From NCBI GenBank assembly GCA_029215795.1, contig JARDYH010000004.1, positions 212,762,517-212,826,516 on the forward strand: a DNA stretch of 64,000 bases, written 5' to 3'. Shown piece after piece: positions 52,966-64,000 of the stretch. This DNA comes from Anniella stebbinsi. Taxonomy: Eukaryota > Chordata > Lepidosauria > Squamata > Anniellidae. The position numbers and the translations under genes are program-made. Below the pieces are notes generated by a model that saw nothing but the letters and a program-made list of their open reading frames with translations, did not search any database and was not told the origin of the DNA. Each line of letters starts with the position of its first letter. Position 1 is the first letter of the stretch.

Positions 52966-55115
52966 TCTTTTGCACTTGTTAATACAGCTTCTGAAGCTTT
53001 CCCTCCTCCCCTGGTTAACTTTCTACCCTTGATTGCCTTTGGCAATAGCCCCCTAGAATATCAGCTATTGGCTGTCTAGAGATGTGATAAAACAATATGA
53101 GAAATGTCAACTAAGGGCAGCATCCATTGGGCTGAAACTGCTAACGTAAATTACATTGTGATGGAGTAAACTTGTGCCAGCTATTGCCATTGCCTTAGAG
53201 TAGTTTATGCTAGCACAACATCATTTACATTTGTGATTGCACTCCGTAGGATACTGCCATAAGATGATTCAGGTGGAATATGTTAATGTTGCTTCTGTTC
53301 TTACTTTTGGGGAAAAGGGTTTGTAACGACAGCTAACAGGACAGTTCTTTCAGATGACAGGAGGTCAATATTTTGGAGCCAAATGCATGCTGCCACATAC
53401 GTTGGATGGCAATTTATATTTAATTGTAATTTTGGATGACCATTTTGGAAGATGAAGCCAGTAGCTGGCAACTAATGGCAGTTCTGCCTGCTTGTTTACA
53501 ATATTTTCTATCCGTACCCAGAAGAAAGCATGCATTAGAAGGAGGCTCACCGGATTTGCATCTGGCCTTTGAACACCTACATTATCTTTAGAAACACCGT
53601 AACAAGAAGATTCAGGGGCTGTCTATCCACAGCTGTTCAAATTAATTGGAGATATGTCACTGACTTCAGTTACATATAGATCTGCAGACCAAGTCCCTGT
53701 CATTCTCCTATATTTTAGTAAAAATAATTTCTAAAACTATATTTAGTAAGCACTGGCAAAAAAGGTAAAACCCACAGCACTTTATAAATACTATTTTTAA
53801 TCACATATTAACTTGATCCAAGGCACACGAGGAATCTAATAAGCCCGTGGAGCTCCGTGGGAACAATCATTGGGCCCTTTCTCTGCAATAGCAGGAGATG
53901 CTCTGTAAATGAAGTCTCAGAACCCAGACTGCAATTATGTAGACTACATGGCATCCTTTAAAGCAGGGGGTGTGGAACCTCAGGCCTGCAGGCTAAATCT
54001 GGCCCACCTGGGGTCTCAATCCAGTACTCTGTGGTACCCCCAGGTGGCTATGTCCCCTTATTCTTATCCCCTGTTCTAAAAGGCTGGCTTACCTCTTCTG
54101 GTGTTTCCACCAGGTGGTTCAGTACTTTGGATAGCTCCTTTAGAGTTCTGACTGGTTCTGACTGAAACTAAAAGTCATGTTTGAGGAACAGGTATCAATT
54201 TAGCAGGGGCTGATTCATAGTACATATTTAGAAACGGATATTGCGGGTTTACATTGTGGCAGCCGTTAGATTTGCTATAATCTTTAACCCAAATATCCCA
54301 TTATAATTAATATTGAGGTCTCCTGAAGCTTAAACATCTTTTTGTATGCCTAAAGGTACATTTTCAAAGTGGATGGAAATCTTATCACTGGTATCAAGGT
54401 AATGGGCTCCCTGCAAATACGTAAGATGACTAGGATGAGAAATCATAGGTTTAGGAAGTCAACCTGCTCTGGAGTCAATGGCAATTTAAATTATAACAAA
54501 GAAGTATAAATGTTTAAGTTGCTAAACAAGTAACAGAAACACATTTGCAACATTTTAAAAGAGATACCCACCCTCCCACTCACTCCCCAAATGGTGAAAT
54601 TAGAATTTAGATAACAAAACACATTGGCAACCCAGTCCATACAATCACTTGAGTAAAAGAACAATCCACTATGTACTATGGCCTAAAACGTACTTATGTG
54701 TTTTATTTATTTACAGTATTTATACACTGCTCAACATCTAAAACAGATTCCGTAGTGGTGCACATAGGTATTAACAGTAAAAAGAAAGAAGATCGACATA
54801 CATCCGTTGTTGTTGATCCAGACAGGCAGGGAAAGTGGTGGTTTACTGAACCTTTGGTGAGTCAAAGGGTTGGTGATCTGTGTTTGGACAGGTAGCAGGG
54901 CCAACATCAAGGGTTGGCATATTTGCTGAGAACCCATATCCCAACAAGAGTCTCTGCAACCTGCTCATTCATCTGCTTCTTGCTCTGGCAAAGACTATGG
55001 TGATGGTGAGAAGGAAGAAGCAGTAGATGCCAGCTTACTTGTTGCCTCTCTACCAGGCAAGCATGCAGTCGATAGCAATAATAAGGAAGAAGAGCAGCAA
55101 CTGATGTCAATGGTC
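52966..55115. other. Mostly unrecognised; hAT-type fragment at 53965-54175
   Basis: CAGGGGGTGTGGAACCTCAGG at 53965 is the family seen at 50179. GGATAGCTCCTTTAGAGTTC at 54130 is from the 36158 type. The rest is unnamed. Confidence 0.4.
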
Positions 55116-55605
55116 ATAGAATCACAGAATCATAGAATTGGAGAATAGTAGAGTAGGAAGGGGCCTACAGGCCATCAAGTCCAATTCTCTGCTCAATGCA
55201 GGAATCCACCTTAAACATGCCTGACAGTTGGCTGTCCAGCTGCCTCTTGAATGCCTCTAGTGTGGGAGAGCCCACGACCTCCCTAGGTCATTGGTCCCAT
55301 TGTTGTACTGCTCTAACAGTCAGGAAGTTTTTCTTGATGTCCAGCTGGAATCTGGCTCCCTACAACTTGAGCCCATTATTCTGCGTCTTACACTCTGGGT
55401 GGATCGAGAAGAGATCCTGGCCCTCCTCCATGTGACAACCTTTCAAGTATTTTAAGAGTGCTATCATGTCTCCACTCAGTCGTCTCTTCTCCAGGATAAA
55501 CATGCCCTGTTCTTTCAGTCTCTCCTCATAGGGCTTTATTTCCAGACCCCAGATCATCCTCGTTGCCCTCCTCTGAACACGCTCCAGCTTGTCCGCATCC
55601 TGATA
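55116..55605 (-). mobile_element. CR1 LINE 3' end, minus-sense
   Basis: ATAGAATCACAGAATCATAG tail (ATTCTATG 8-mers in reverse), CATCAAGTCCAATTCTCTGC, CAGGAAGTTTTTCTTGATG and GTTGCCCTCCTCTGAACACGC. This is the canonical CR1 end. The conceptual frame has ARRATRMI-like words near its start. Confidence 0.88.
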
Positions 55606-56525
55606 TAAGCAGGTAGGCTCACCTGCCAATGGGCCCTCCAAAACCTGGAGCCAGCACCGATTGGCAGGTTATAAGTTGTGCAGTTCTGATATGTATTTTG
55701 ATTGTAATAGTTTGATTCAACTGTTCATCAGCACTTGGAATTCTTATGAGAAAAGTACTAATGAAGAAGATGATAAGAAGAGTACTTCTAACTAGCATGT
55801 TGTTGCCAGTAACAGCTTTGTATTTACAGAGTACGGGTTTCATTCAGTGCATTTATGAGAAGTCAGCATCAAATTAGACCCAGGCTGCCATGTACAATAC
55901 CCTCCCCCCCCCCCCAGCATTTTGTCAAGTTTCTAGAAAATTCTAAGCTTCTTTGGATATAGCAAAAAAAAATAAAACCACTGTACTGTAGGTTTTAAGT
56001 ACAAAGAATAGCCCAAATGAACACATCCTTTACCATTGAAATCTAGATTAATTGTGATCTGGCATATTTGTTACAGCATTTGAAAAAGTTGAGCTGTGTA
56101 AGCTGACTTTGAGTTACTGCAAATAGAACATAATTTCCTTTTACCATTCCTTTACAATTGTGTAAGACATACATGCCAAATCTATTCCCTTTAAATGATG
56201 GCTTACTGCAGTCTGATAATTTTTCTTCCCTTAACTCATTTAGGTGATATCTTTCTTTTTTTCTCTGGGCACTGGTCTATTGTCTTAGTTGCGCATATCG
56301 TCATTTGTTTCCAAATAAATGTGGAATTTCAATGTGCTTTGTTCTTTTTTTGGAACAGTGTGCTAGCACAATTACTTCCAAAAGCAACATACTGTTTTAA
56401 CTCTACTCCATGTCAGGTCTCCAGGAAACTTCAGCTGGAGTGTCAGGTTTGCAATTAAGGTTGATACAATAAGGGGGCAATCCTAAATTGATTGTCGGCA
56501 GCACCCAAATTTGGAGGCTGCCAAG
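55606..56525. other. No recognised gene
   Basis: Poly-C at 55905-55917. Nothing else named. Confidence 0.4.
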
Positions 56526-56943
56526 TAGGGCTGTGCACAGATATGGATACGGATCATGAATCCAGAGCAGTTTGGGCTGATCCGGGTTTTCCAGATCCGG
56601 ATCTGAACCAGATCGGGCCAGATCCAATTCGGATCCGGTCACAGTACATCCCCCGTCATCCTTTCTCCTCACTGTGTGCCGCCGCATTTTCCGCTTGCAT
56701 CGGGTGATGACATCACCTGCCGCAAGCAGGAAATGTGGCAGCACACAGCGAGGAGAGAGGACAATGGCAGGACGATGCAGAGGAGGCAGCAGGTAAGCAG
56801 GGAAAGCGGGGGAGGGAGGGGGAGAGCGGGGAGAGCGGGGAGAGCGGGAGGGAGTGCTGTGCATGGATCCGGATCAGATCTGGATCCGGATCCGAGTCAG
56901 ATCGGGATCCAGGTCGGATCGGGGGGGTCCATGCACAGCCCTA
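56526..56943. mobile_element. hAT-type MITE with GGATCCGGATC repeats
   Basis: 418 bp, ends TAGGGCTGTGCA and TGCACAGCCCTA, with perfect 8-bp duplications CTGCCAAG (56518-56525, 56944-56951). GATCCGGATC-like words fill both subterminal regions. The centre has an inverted pair, CCGCATTTTCCGCTTGC facing GCAAGCAGGAAATGTGGC, and a purine-rich GGGAGAGC array. No coding capacity. Confidence 0.9.
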
Positions 56944-56951
56944 CTGCCAAG

Positions 56952-58124
56952 TACCCCAATGTAGGATGGGCGAAACACAGTGTTAAAAGTTTAAAAACCT
57001 ACGTATGGGCATAGGCCCTTGTGGCAATGTGCCTAATTAACCAAATAACAAAACTTAATGTTATGTGCTACCTTAATGTATTTTATTGTATTATTAATGT
57101 TACAGCCCCCCGAGGAAGGCCTTTGAATGAAGAACAGGACAAAATGCATCGGGCTTCATGAGTATCCTGGCTTGGATACTCTCCTGCTTTTGTTTTTGGT
57201 AAGAGATAATTCTAAGTTGATCGTCACCAGCCCCCAAAGTCAGAGACTGGTGATTATCCTAATGCAGGATGGGTGGAACATGTTTCTGCCTGTCTAGCCG
57301 CATCATTTTGAAGCAGGAGGGAAGGTGGCTGGGGTAAACATGGGAAGCTGTGTAAGGCTTCTCCAATCTCCTTCCCTCCCCGTCTGCAGGATGTCCCCCT
57401 TTTCTCCACCTCCATGCTCAGGTTTCCAAGTGCAGAAATATAGGTGGAGCCGATAAACGGTTTCATCCTATCCCCTTTCCCAGACACTGCTAAGGGGCCA
57501 TAGGATTGATCTCTAAATAACGTCCACATATATCCATTGGTACAGGCAGTTTCTACAATGATAATTCAGTAATGCACTGAATTAACACCATTTGTAGAAT
57601 TCAGAACACTTTCCTTTTCTTATGCACCTTTAAGTATTTCACGAATATCTTAGAAGTAAGCTAATATGTTCAGATTTGGTTGTTTAGGGATGTCTAAAGC
57701 TGGGGAATCAAAGCAACAAGGGTCATAAACTTAAGCACACTTATGCAGAAGCAAATTTCCTTGAAATCAATATGGATTTACTTTCAACTGTTTAGGATTC
57801 AGATGTAAAAATCAAACAAAAACAAAAGATAGGTTTTCAAGGGTATAATTATATTAAAATTCATGCCATTCATAGAATGAAAAACTGTGAGCATTTCAGT
57901 GGTGATTGAATCAAACGGCATACAGACTTGTTGCATATGGGATTTTTCTTTTCTTTTCTATCAACTGCAGTAGGCTTCTAGAAATTTCAAAAATGAAACC
58001 TACCATTTACTAACTGTCCTTCAATTGCATGGCTGTAGGTTGTTTTCTGAAAATCTGCACTTTTTTTAACTTAAGAGAAGAAGTTCAATTTTTGTTAGAA
58101 AAGATTGAGTTAAAACAACTTTCC
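56952..58124. other. No recognised gene
   Basis: Unnamed, AT-rich sequence. Confidence 0.4.
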
Positions 58125-58252
58125 CTGACCTGGTGCTGTCCAGATCTGTTGGACTTTGAATCCCATCAGCCCCAAGCAGATTGATCGATGATCAGAAATG
58201 CCGAGAGTTAAACTCCAGAACATCTGGAAGCCATCTGGTTGTAGAAGGCTGA
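58125..58252. mobile_element. Fold-back MITE, diverged copy
   Basis: CCTGACCTGGTGCTGTCCAG, TTGGACTTTGAATCCCATCAGCCC and the facing AACTCCAGAACATCTGG. Type of 6908-7048. Confidence 0.65.
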
Positions 58253-59898
58253 GTTAAAACAACAACATAGCTTTTTACTAAACAAGCATCTTACTTCTGA
58301 GTAGACATGTATAGGGTTTCACTGTTAATCACATGATCGTGTTGAGTGTAAGATGCTCTTTGACATTTTGGAAAGCATAAGTTTGAGGCCTGTTGCGGGA
58401 ATATTTCAGGTATGATCATAACAATAGCTAGTGATAACAACATTTAAATGATTGAGAAACTAATATTGATTTCATGCTTCCAATAAAACCATGTATCTGT
58501 TCTCCTGTAAGATAGAACCAGCAATGTACTAGCTAGATGTGTTGAGCCTCATCATAATGAACTTTGGTCCACTAGCAACTATATGCATTCTGTATTGTTT
58601 TAGTTTATCTTGACCTCCATCATTCATATGTGGCGCCTTTCTCTGTTTTGACTTAGAGACAAATTACATCATTCCTATGTGCTACCCTGTATTATTGTAA
58701 ACTTTCCCCTGGTACAAAGGTGATTCTGTACAAAAAGCTAGATATGCTAATTCTGATGTTTCCAGTTTCCTATATAAGAGTGATACCCAATATACTTAAT
58801 TCAGTCAGAGGTCTATCTCTGGCTCCCTCAGCTGATGTGTCTTCTTCAATAAACCTATTCTTTAAGAACCCAATACATGAGTATCTTTGGACTCCACTGT
58901 AACTGAGTTTAATTGCTTGCATGAATATAACTCCTTTGAAGTTATTGGGTGGGAAGTCACTGATCTATGGGAGGTCCCTTCCCCATCTTAAGGTTATTCA
59001 TCCCTAGTCTACATTTAGGCCAGTTACTGTATCAAAGCATTATAAAGAATTAGAGTAAAGATCTTTCTCATAAGGGATCTGTGACAATAAATGACCCCTT
59101 TCTCATAAGAGGGAGTCATAGGCCTCCCTAGGGGACTCAAATTCCTGCCACAGGCCACAACTGCTAGCATCATAATCCTAGATGCAGAAAATGGTGTATC
59201 AACAGTCATTAACATTATTGTAAGAATGCTTGTCCATTGTGATTTTCTGTAGGGTGATATAGAAGGCTATTTGCACAGCAATGGTAGATGGAAGATAAAT
59301 CTTTAGACTCATGGAAGCTGAAGATACCAGCAAGAGCATGGCCTGGCTTAATCATCCAGTCACTGCTATACACCACTAACTGGTATATGGGAGACACACA
59401 ACCTTTGTGCTTGTTTGGTCAAAGATGCTGCAATGCAAACTATTCTTTATGCTGCCACTACATCTCAGAATGACAGAACCAAGCTGACAAGTGACCCTAC
59501 AAGAATTTACTCTAGAAATGGAGGGAGAGAGAGAGAGAGAGAGAGAGAGAATACCATGGGAATTCACTGTGTGATAAATAGTCTGACTGCTTAAATCCAA
59601 GAATTTTGGCTCAACTGATCCATGGTTCAAGCTCAAAATACCCTAGACCTCTGAGCACCATATAGGAGTAAGTGTAAATCTTCTTGAAAGGGATATGCCT
59701 GACATGTAGAAAGCACCAATGGAATTTTAAACTCTAGTTTGTAGCCCAATATTTCACAAATGCTATTACTTAACTGCAAAATTCCACTCCCTTCAAATAA
59801 ATGAGCAACTGTATCTCTTGTCCCTGGCAAAATTTGACCTTTTTCTCCTGAAAGTCATGCCATTTCATCTTTCGTTTCCACTGACACTCTGGAACATT
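58253..59898. other. No recognised gene apart from (GA)n
   Basis: GA microsatellite at 59521-59551. Open frames have no family features. Confidence 0.4.
59521..59551 (+). repeat. (GA)n microsatellite
   Basis: About 14 GA units. Confidence 0.94.
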
Positions 59899-60630
59899 AA
59901 GGGCTCATCTATACCTAAAGGTGTAGTGGGAGGGAGGGGGGAGGATCACGCAACATCCCAGGAGGAAATAGGAACATCATGGGCACCTTTTTTTTAAGAT
60001 GAGGAGCCGAGTAGGGCAAAAAAGATAAGTAACTCCCCACCAAACTCCCCGCCCAACCCTCCTGCCATCCTAGGGATGGTGAAATTGCTGTCCCAACCCC
60101 AACCCCATGGCATGGATCCACCCCGTGCAGCTACATGCCCGTTTGTGGACTGGGAGGCTGCACCACATCAGCCGTGGTTCTCAGGATTGTCCCAGGACCA
60201 CAGAAAAACTAGGATATCTGTGGTTGCAGTCTATTTTATTTATTTATTTATTTTATTTTATTTCTAACCCACCTCTCCATCCAGATCTAGGCGGGGAACA
60301 ACCATAAATATAAATACAAGAATCATAAAATAGATAAAAAGTTAAAACAAATAAAAACAAATACATTATTAAAAACATCTTAAAATTCAACTGGATAGGC
60401 CTGCTGGAAGAGATCAGTCTTCACAGCTCTCTTAAATTCAAGAAGATTGCTAATTTGTCCAATCTCCTCCGGCAGGCCATTCCACAGTCCAGGAGCTGCA
60501 GAAGAGAAGGTCCTCTGAGTCATCTCTAGGTCATCCCCAGTTGATCCTGGGATTCCCTGTGTGTCTTATGGATGCACTGGGATGACCTAGAGATGACCCT
60601 GGGATATCTGGCAGGTGTAGACATAGCCTA
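59899..60630. mobile_element. Family C element with an L2-like insertion
   Basis: GGGCTCATCTATACC at the left and GGTGTAGACATAGCC at the right, with TTAAG and CTAAG outside. Internal words match 5440-5878. At 60232 the sequence switches to an L2-like 3' tail and returns to family C near 60530 (CATCTCTAGGTCATCC). Confidence 0.7.
60232..60530 (-). mobile_element. L2-like LINE 3' fragment nested in family C
   Basis: TTTATTTATTTATTTTATTTT, CACCTCTCCATCCAGATCTAGG, CTGGATAGGCCTGCTGGAAG and CCAGGAGCTGCAGAAGAG. Same region as 16344-16620. Confidence 0.75.
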
Positions 60631-61371
60631 AGATTGTTTTCTTAAAATAATGTTGAAAGTGAGCGATTTAATATTTTATTTTTAACACATTTTTTTTGTT
60701 TCCAATATTTTGTGAAATGAAATGATTGATGCAGCATTCTTTGTACTGGAAGCTCATGTGTTCCTGCACAACAAGCTTAAAGCTGAAGGAAATGAAGAAT
60801 GGAAGAGTGTCTTATCGTGCCCTAAGAGCTTATCTTCAATGGAGGAAAATCTTTTGAAATTGCTGCTAGCAATGGCTAGGAATGATATTGTCTAGTGTTG
60901 CTTTGCTTGTGCAAGAGCCATAAAGTGAAGGAAATGTCAGAAATGAGGACCATGTCTTGCAAGATATTTTGGATAAATTATTCTGAAATGCATTCTGCCA
61001 GTTATAAAGGATATGCATTCTTATAAACCACTGGTTTCCCTCTCAAAATGAATGTAAACAACAACTGGGAACATACGAGTGGCCCTTCAGTTGTTTCTTT
61101 CTAGGAATGGATGAATCAATCCATTTTGCTTTCACCCATATTCAGAATTTTTAAAGTTCAAGTTATTTTTCTCTCAAATATGAAGTTTGCAAATTAAGCA
61201 CTATGCAGGGATTCAAACCTAAACTTTTAAGAACTAAGAGGTAAGAGATCACAGCCTTGGGCCTAGATGTTGTCCATGCCTTGCTAGCCAAACTATCAAT
61301 TGGCCATGTACAATGGGAATTGCAGTTCTTCACATTTGGAAGGCAACGGGTTGGGGATGGCTGGAGTGAGA
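60631..61371. other. Mostly unrecognised
   Basis: A worn fold-back MITE fragment is likely at 61235-61365 (CTAGCCAAACTATC, GGCAACGGGTTGGGG). Confidence 0.35.
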
Positions 61372-61462
61372 ACATAAACACATAAGAAGAACCATGCTAA
61401 ATTAGACAAAAGGCCTGTCTAGTCCAGCACTCTGGTCACACAGTGGCCAACCAGCTATCTGT
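61372..61462 (-). mobile_element. CR1-family tail fragment
   Basis: AACATAAACACATAAGAAG, CCATGCTAAATTAGAC and CACACAGTGGCCAACCAGC. Confidence 0.7.
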
Positions 61463-63169
61463 ACGAAGGAATGCAGCCCCCCCAAAAATGTGATGAAGAA
61501 AAAAATAGAGAAAATTCTGAAAAGTATCTTTTTTTTATTTCTAGGAAGTAGAAAAGACAAATCTCAGGAATTTCCTGAAAGTTTTCTTTCCCCATGAAAG
61601 GGGCTTTCATTTTTCTGCCTCATTCTCAGGGCATTTTATATTTTATTTTGAACGTGTGCTTGTGGTGTTTTCACCTTAAATAATCAATGTGAGGTGGCTG
61701 AGGGAATACCATTGGTATTCAGTTTCCCAGGCTGCCTGCACTTCCTGATCTGAAAAAAGCCCTTTGGGAGGAATAAAATTCCATGATGTCTTTTCCTGTG
61801 CAGGAAACCAAGGAGGCTCCAGGCTGTCAGAGAGATGACTGTACAATGAAAGACAGGACACTCACACACACTCCTCAGTCATCTCATTGGCAAGCGCAAG
61901 AACCCTGCACCAAACGCATGAGAATTTCTCCAGAATTTCTTTTTTGAATTTCATTTCGAAAGCAATTCTTTTCCCTATCAAATTGAATGAGAATGGTCAT
62001 AATTTTCGTAGGAGAAATTTTCAGCACAGCACTAATTAGCACTTCCTGTGGTAGCAAATTCCATAGTTTAACTGCATGTATTTCAAGGTGAGTTTCACTA
62101 TTCTATTTGGGTGAAAGATGAAAGGAATTTCGAGGGAAGAAAAAGCGGTCCAGCAAGACTAGCAAAAGTTGTCAAGGGAGCAGTTTGCACTTCCTAACCT
62201 GGGACCTACCCCTCCCCCCCAAAAAAAACATTAATGCAGGGGGTTGTTGAACTTGTACTGTGGGTGTCATCTGCCTCTCACTGTCACTCCATGTTTTGAT
62301 GTCACCACACAGTTATGCCTAAAGCGAGATTAGTTATGGTTCTGTTCAGGAAAAGCATCAGGGAAGTTTAAAGAAAAGCAAAACTATTTTTCAAAACACA
62401 AGATAACTTTTTTTTTAGAGTGAATGGTTCTGTATATCCCTGGTATAGAGCCAAGGTGGACCAGTTAGTGGAACATGGAATGACATCCCAGGGGGTTGGG
62501 GTGATGAAAGCTCATCGAACTGGATCCCATAACTCGATTTCTCTGACATCCTTACCCATGGCTGTCAGTAAGTTGGATTTTCGCTCAGTAGCCAACCAGG
62601 CGTTCTCATATACATCAGACAGAAACAACAAAAATACAGAATGTCAACCTTCAAGGAAATCAAACGAAGTGTAATGATAAGAAAATAAGAAACTCTTTAA
62701 CAAAGGGTTAACAACTCATTTGTATACTAGAAATTAATTAAAATAGTTTAGTCCAATGAGCTGTGTTATCATCTGCTGAAAAAATAATAAAAAGCACTTC
62801 CTCTACCCTAGAGCTAGCTTCACAAATTTAACAGTATGGTATATCATAAAATAATCTGACTCAGCCAATGAAAATGAGATTTTGTTTAAAGGGGAATTAT
62901 CTCTACTGCCAGCAGTAAGGCGATCATGGTACCAGATTCTCAAATCTAAATACAATGGCCATTCCAAAAAAGAGTGAACCAAATCCTTTGCCTTCTTGCA
63001 TCCATCTAGACAATGGTATGTGTGTGGTATTTTGTGCCTGTATTTTTTTTAAAGGGAAAAACAGGCTTCGAAGGAATAGACTCTTCTGCATCACACACAA
63101 CCCAAATGATCAATATAACAGTTTCACTAGTCCTAAACGCTGACTTGAGAATTTGAATGGAAGGTAGTA
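61463..63169. other. Mostly unrecognised
   Basis: 62040-62080 has a CR1-like word (CCTGTGGTAGCAAATTCC), and 62410-62580 may be a worn GAAATCC-type MITE (CTCGATTTCTCTGACATCC). Confidence 0.35.
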
Positions 63170-63235
63170 GAATCAGTCATAGAACAGTATAGCCTTGGTC
63201 ATCGAGTCCAACCTCTGATTACTAATTAGGCTGTG
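63170..63235 (-). mobile_element. CR1 3' tail fragment
   Basis: GTAGAATCAGTCATAGAAC and TCATCGAGTCCAACCTCTG in minus sense. Confidence 0.6.
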
Positions 63236-64000
63236 TGTAACGATGAAAGAACTGAGTTTTTGTATTCTTATTTATTTATTTATTTATTTTATATTTCTGT
63301 ACCACCCAATAGCTGAAACTCTCTTCATGTTCTAATTTTAGAACCTAACAAAATAACTGCATTATAAAATGTATAGTCTAAAAATTACTCACAGTTTAAA
63401 AAAATATGGACCCAGTTATGGTGTTTCCCCACAAAATACTCTCATTGCTGTCTCAGAAATATACAGGAAATAGGACGCTATACCAAAGTGAAGATGACTA
63501 TCAAGCCTAGCCCATTATTAGTGCAGAATTTATATTATAAACGATATGGACAAAGGAGTTGTAAGACCCATATCTGGATGAACGAACTTAGCAAAATGTA
63601 ATGCTATTGTAAAGGTGAACAGAAATGCCATTTCCAAATGTTGACCCCATCATTCTATGAGCAGCTAAATGTTCAAGTTGCTATTCGTAGGTCTTCCAGC
63701 AAATATTAGAATTTAATTACTATTTTTTTTCTTTTGTCCTTTGCAGGTCATGAATGTCTTGCTCAAATGTTTGAGAATTTAATGCAATGGTGTGATGAGT
63801 AACACTTCTATTCCTGAGAATTCCATAATGTAAAAATGGTAAGTTAGGAAATGTAAGCTAAAATATTGCCTTATAAAAAGAAAGGTGGCCTTTATGTTTG
63901 CTCTCCTGTTATTCCCATTCATATGAGCAAGGCTGGGGAAAATGGTCATTCTAGAATCACAGTAAAGAATATGAAAAATATTCCCAGGTTAAAGAGATGT
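63236..64000. other. No recognised gene; short L2-like tail at 63268-63330
   Basis: TTATTTATTTATTTATTTAT and TACCACCCAATAGCTGAAAC form a LINE tail. The remainder is unnamed. Confidence 0.4.

Noticed and set aside
56403..57014. Open frames of 112-153 codons with Pro/Arg/Gly-rich products
   Set aside because: Produced by the GGATCC repeats and purine-rich array of the hAT-type MITE.

Overview
The window is vertebrate nuclear DNA, most probably from a squamate reptile. Four things point there: CR1 tails with ATTCTATG-type and CATAAGAA-type ends, L2-like LINEs, tRNA-derived SINEs of the type common in squamates, and a dense population of hAT-type and other short inverted-repeat DNA elements. I see no host coding exon, no rRNA or tRNA gene and no CRISPR array. 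The species call is from general knowledge of these repeats, not from a database search.

The only long open frames belong to one LTR retrotransposon on the minus strand, 20866-26405. It is a Ty3/Gypsy chromovirus of the Tf1/sushi type with a perfect 5-bp target duplication (ACCTG) and 522-bp LTRs in which I found only two differences, so it is a very young insertion. It carries gag (coiled coil, capsid, CCHC knuckle), then protease, RT, RNase H, integrase and a chromodomain. Gag and pol share one frame and are separated by a single UGA in the context UGA CUA G. The primer site is a 17-nt perfect complement of the element's own LTR, which predicts self-priming. The pol frame runs through the polypurine tract about 315 bp into the 3' LTR. 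A 13-bp tandem duplication after the RT breaks pol in this copy.

The second major element is a Penelope-like element (28297-30859). It keeps only the C-terminal GIY-YIG part of its ORF (minus strand), placed between two nearly identical ~0.95-kb inverted arms. It is flanked by a 14-bp direct repeat and has a ~42-bp unpaired extension at one end. Each arm holds a hammerhead-ribozyme-like motif, and the one in the right arm has the better core. The middle records strand-switching.

The rest is a mosaic. 1-20 kb: CR1 and L2 pieces, an L1 relic (8.7-9.6 kb), several MITEs, and a three-layer nest at 12.9-13.7 kb. 30.8-64 kb: more L2, CR1, a Dong/R4-like relic (38.3-38.9 kb), SINEs, microsatellites, and hAT-type elements with perfect 8-bp target duplications at 34.5, 36.9 and 56.5 kb. 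One recurring group has TAGGG(A/C/G)TG...CA(T/C)CCCTA ends but different interiors, each filled with repeats of a short palindromic word (TATCGT/ACGATA, GGATCCGGATC, TTTGCACAAAT). A few stretches (about 19.7-20.1, 34.2-34.5 and 45.75-46.1 kb) look unique and are weak candidates for conserved non-coding DNA.
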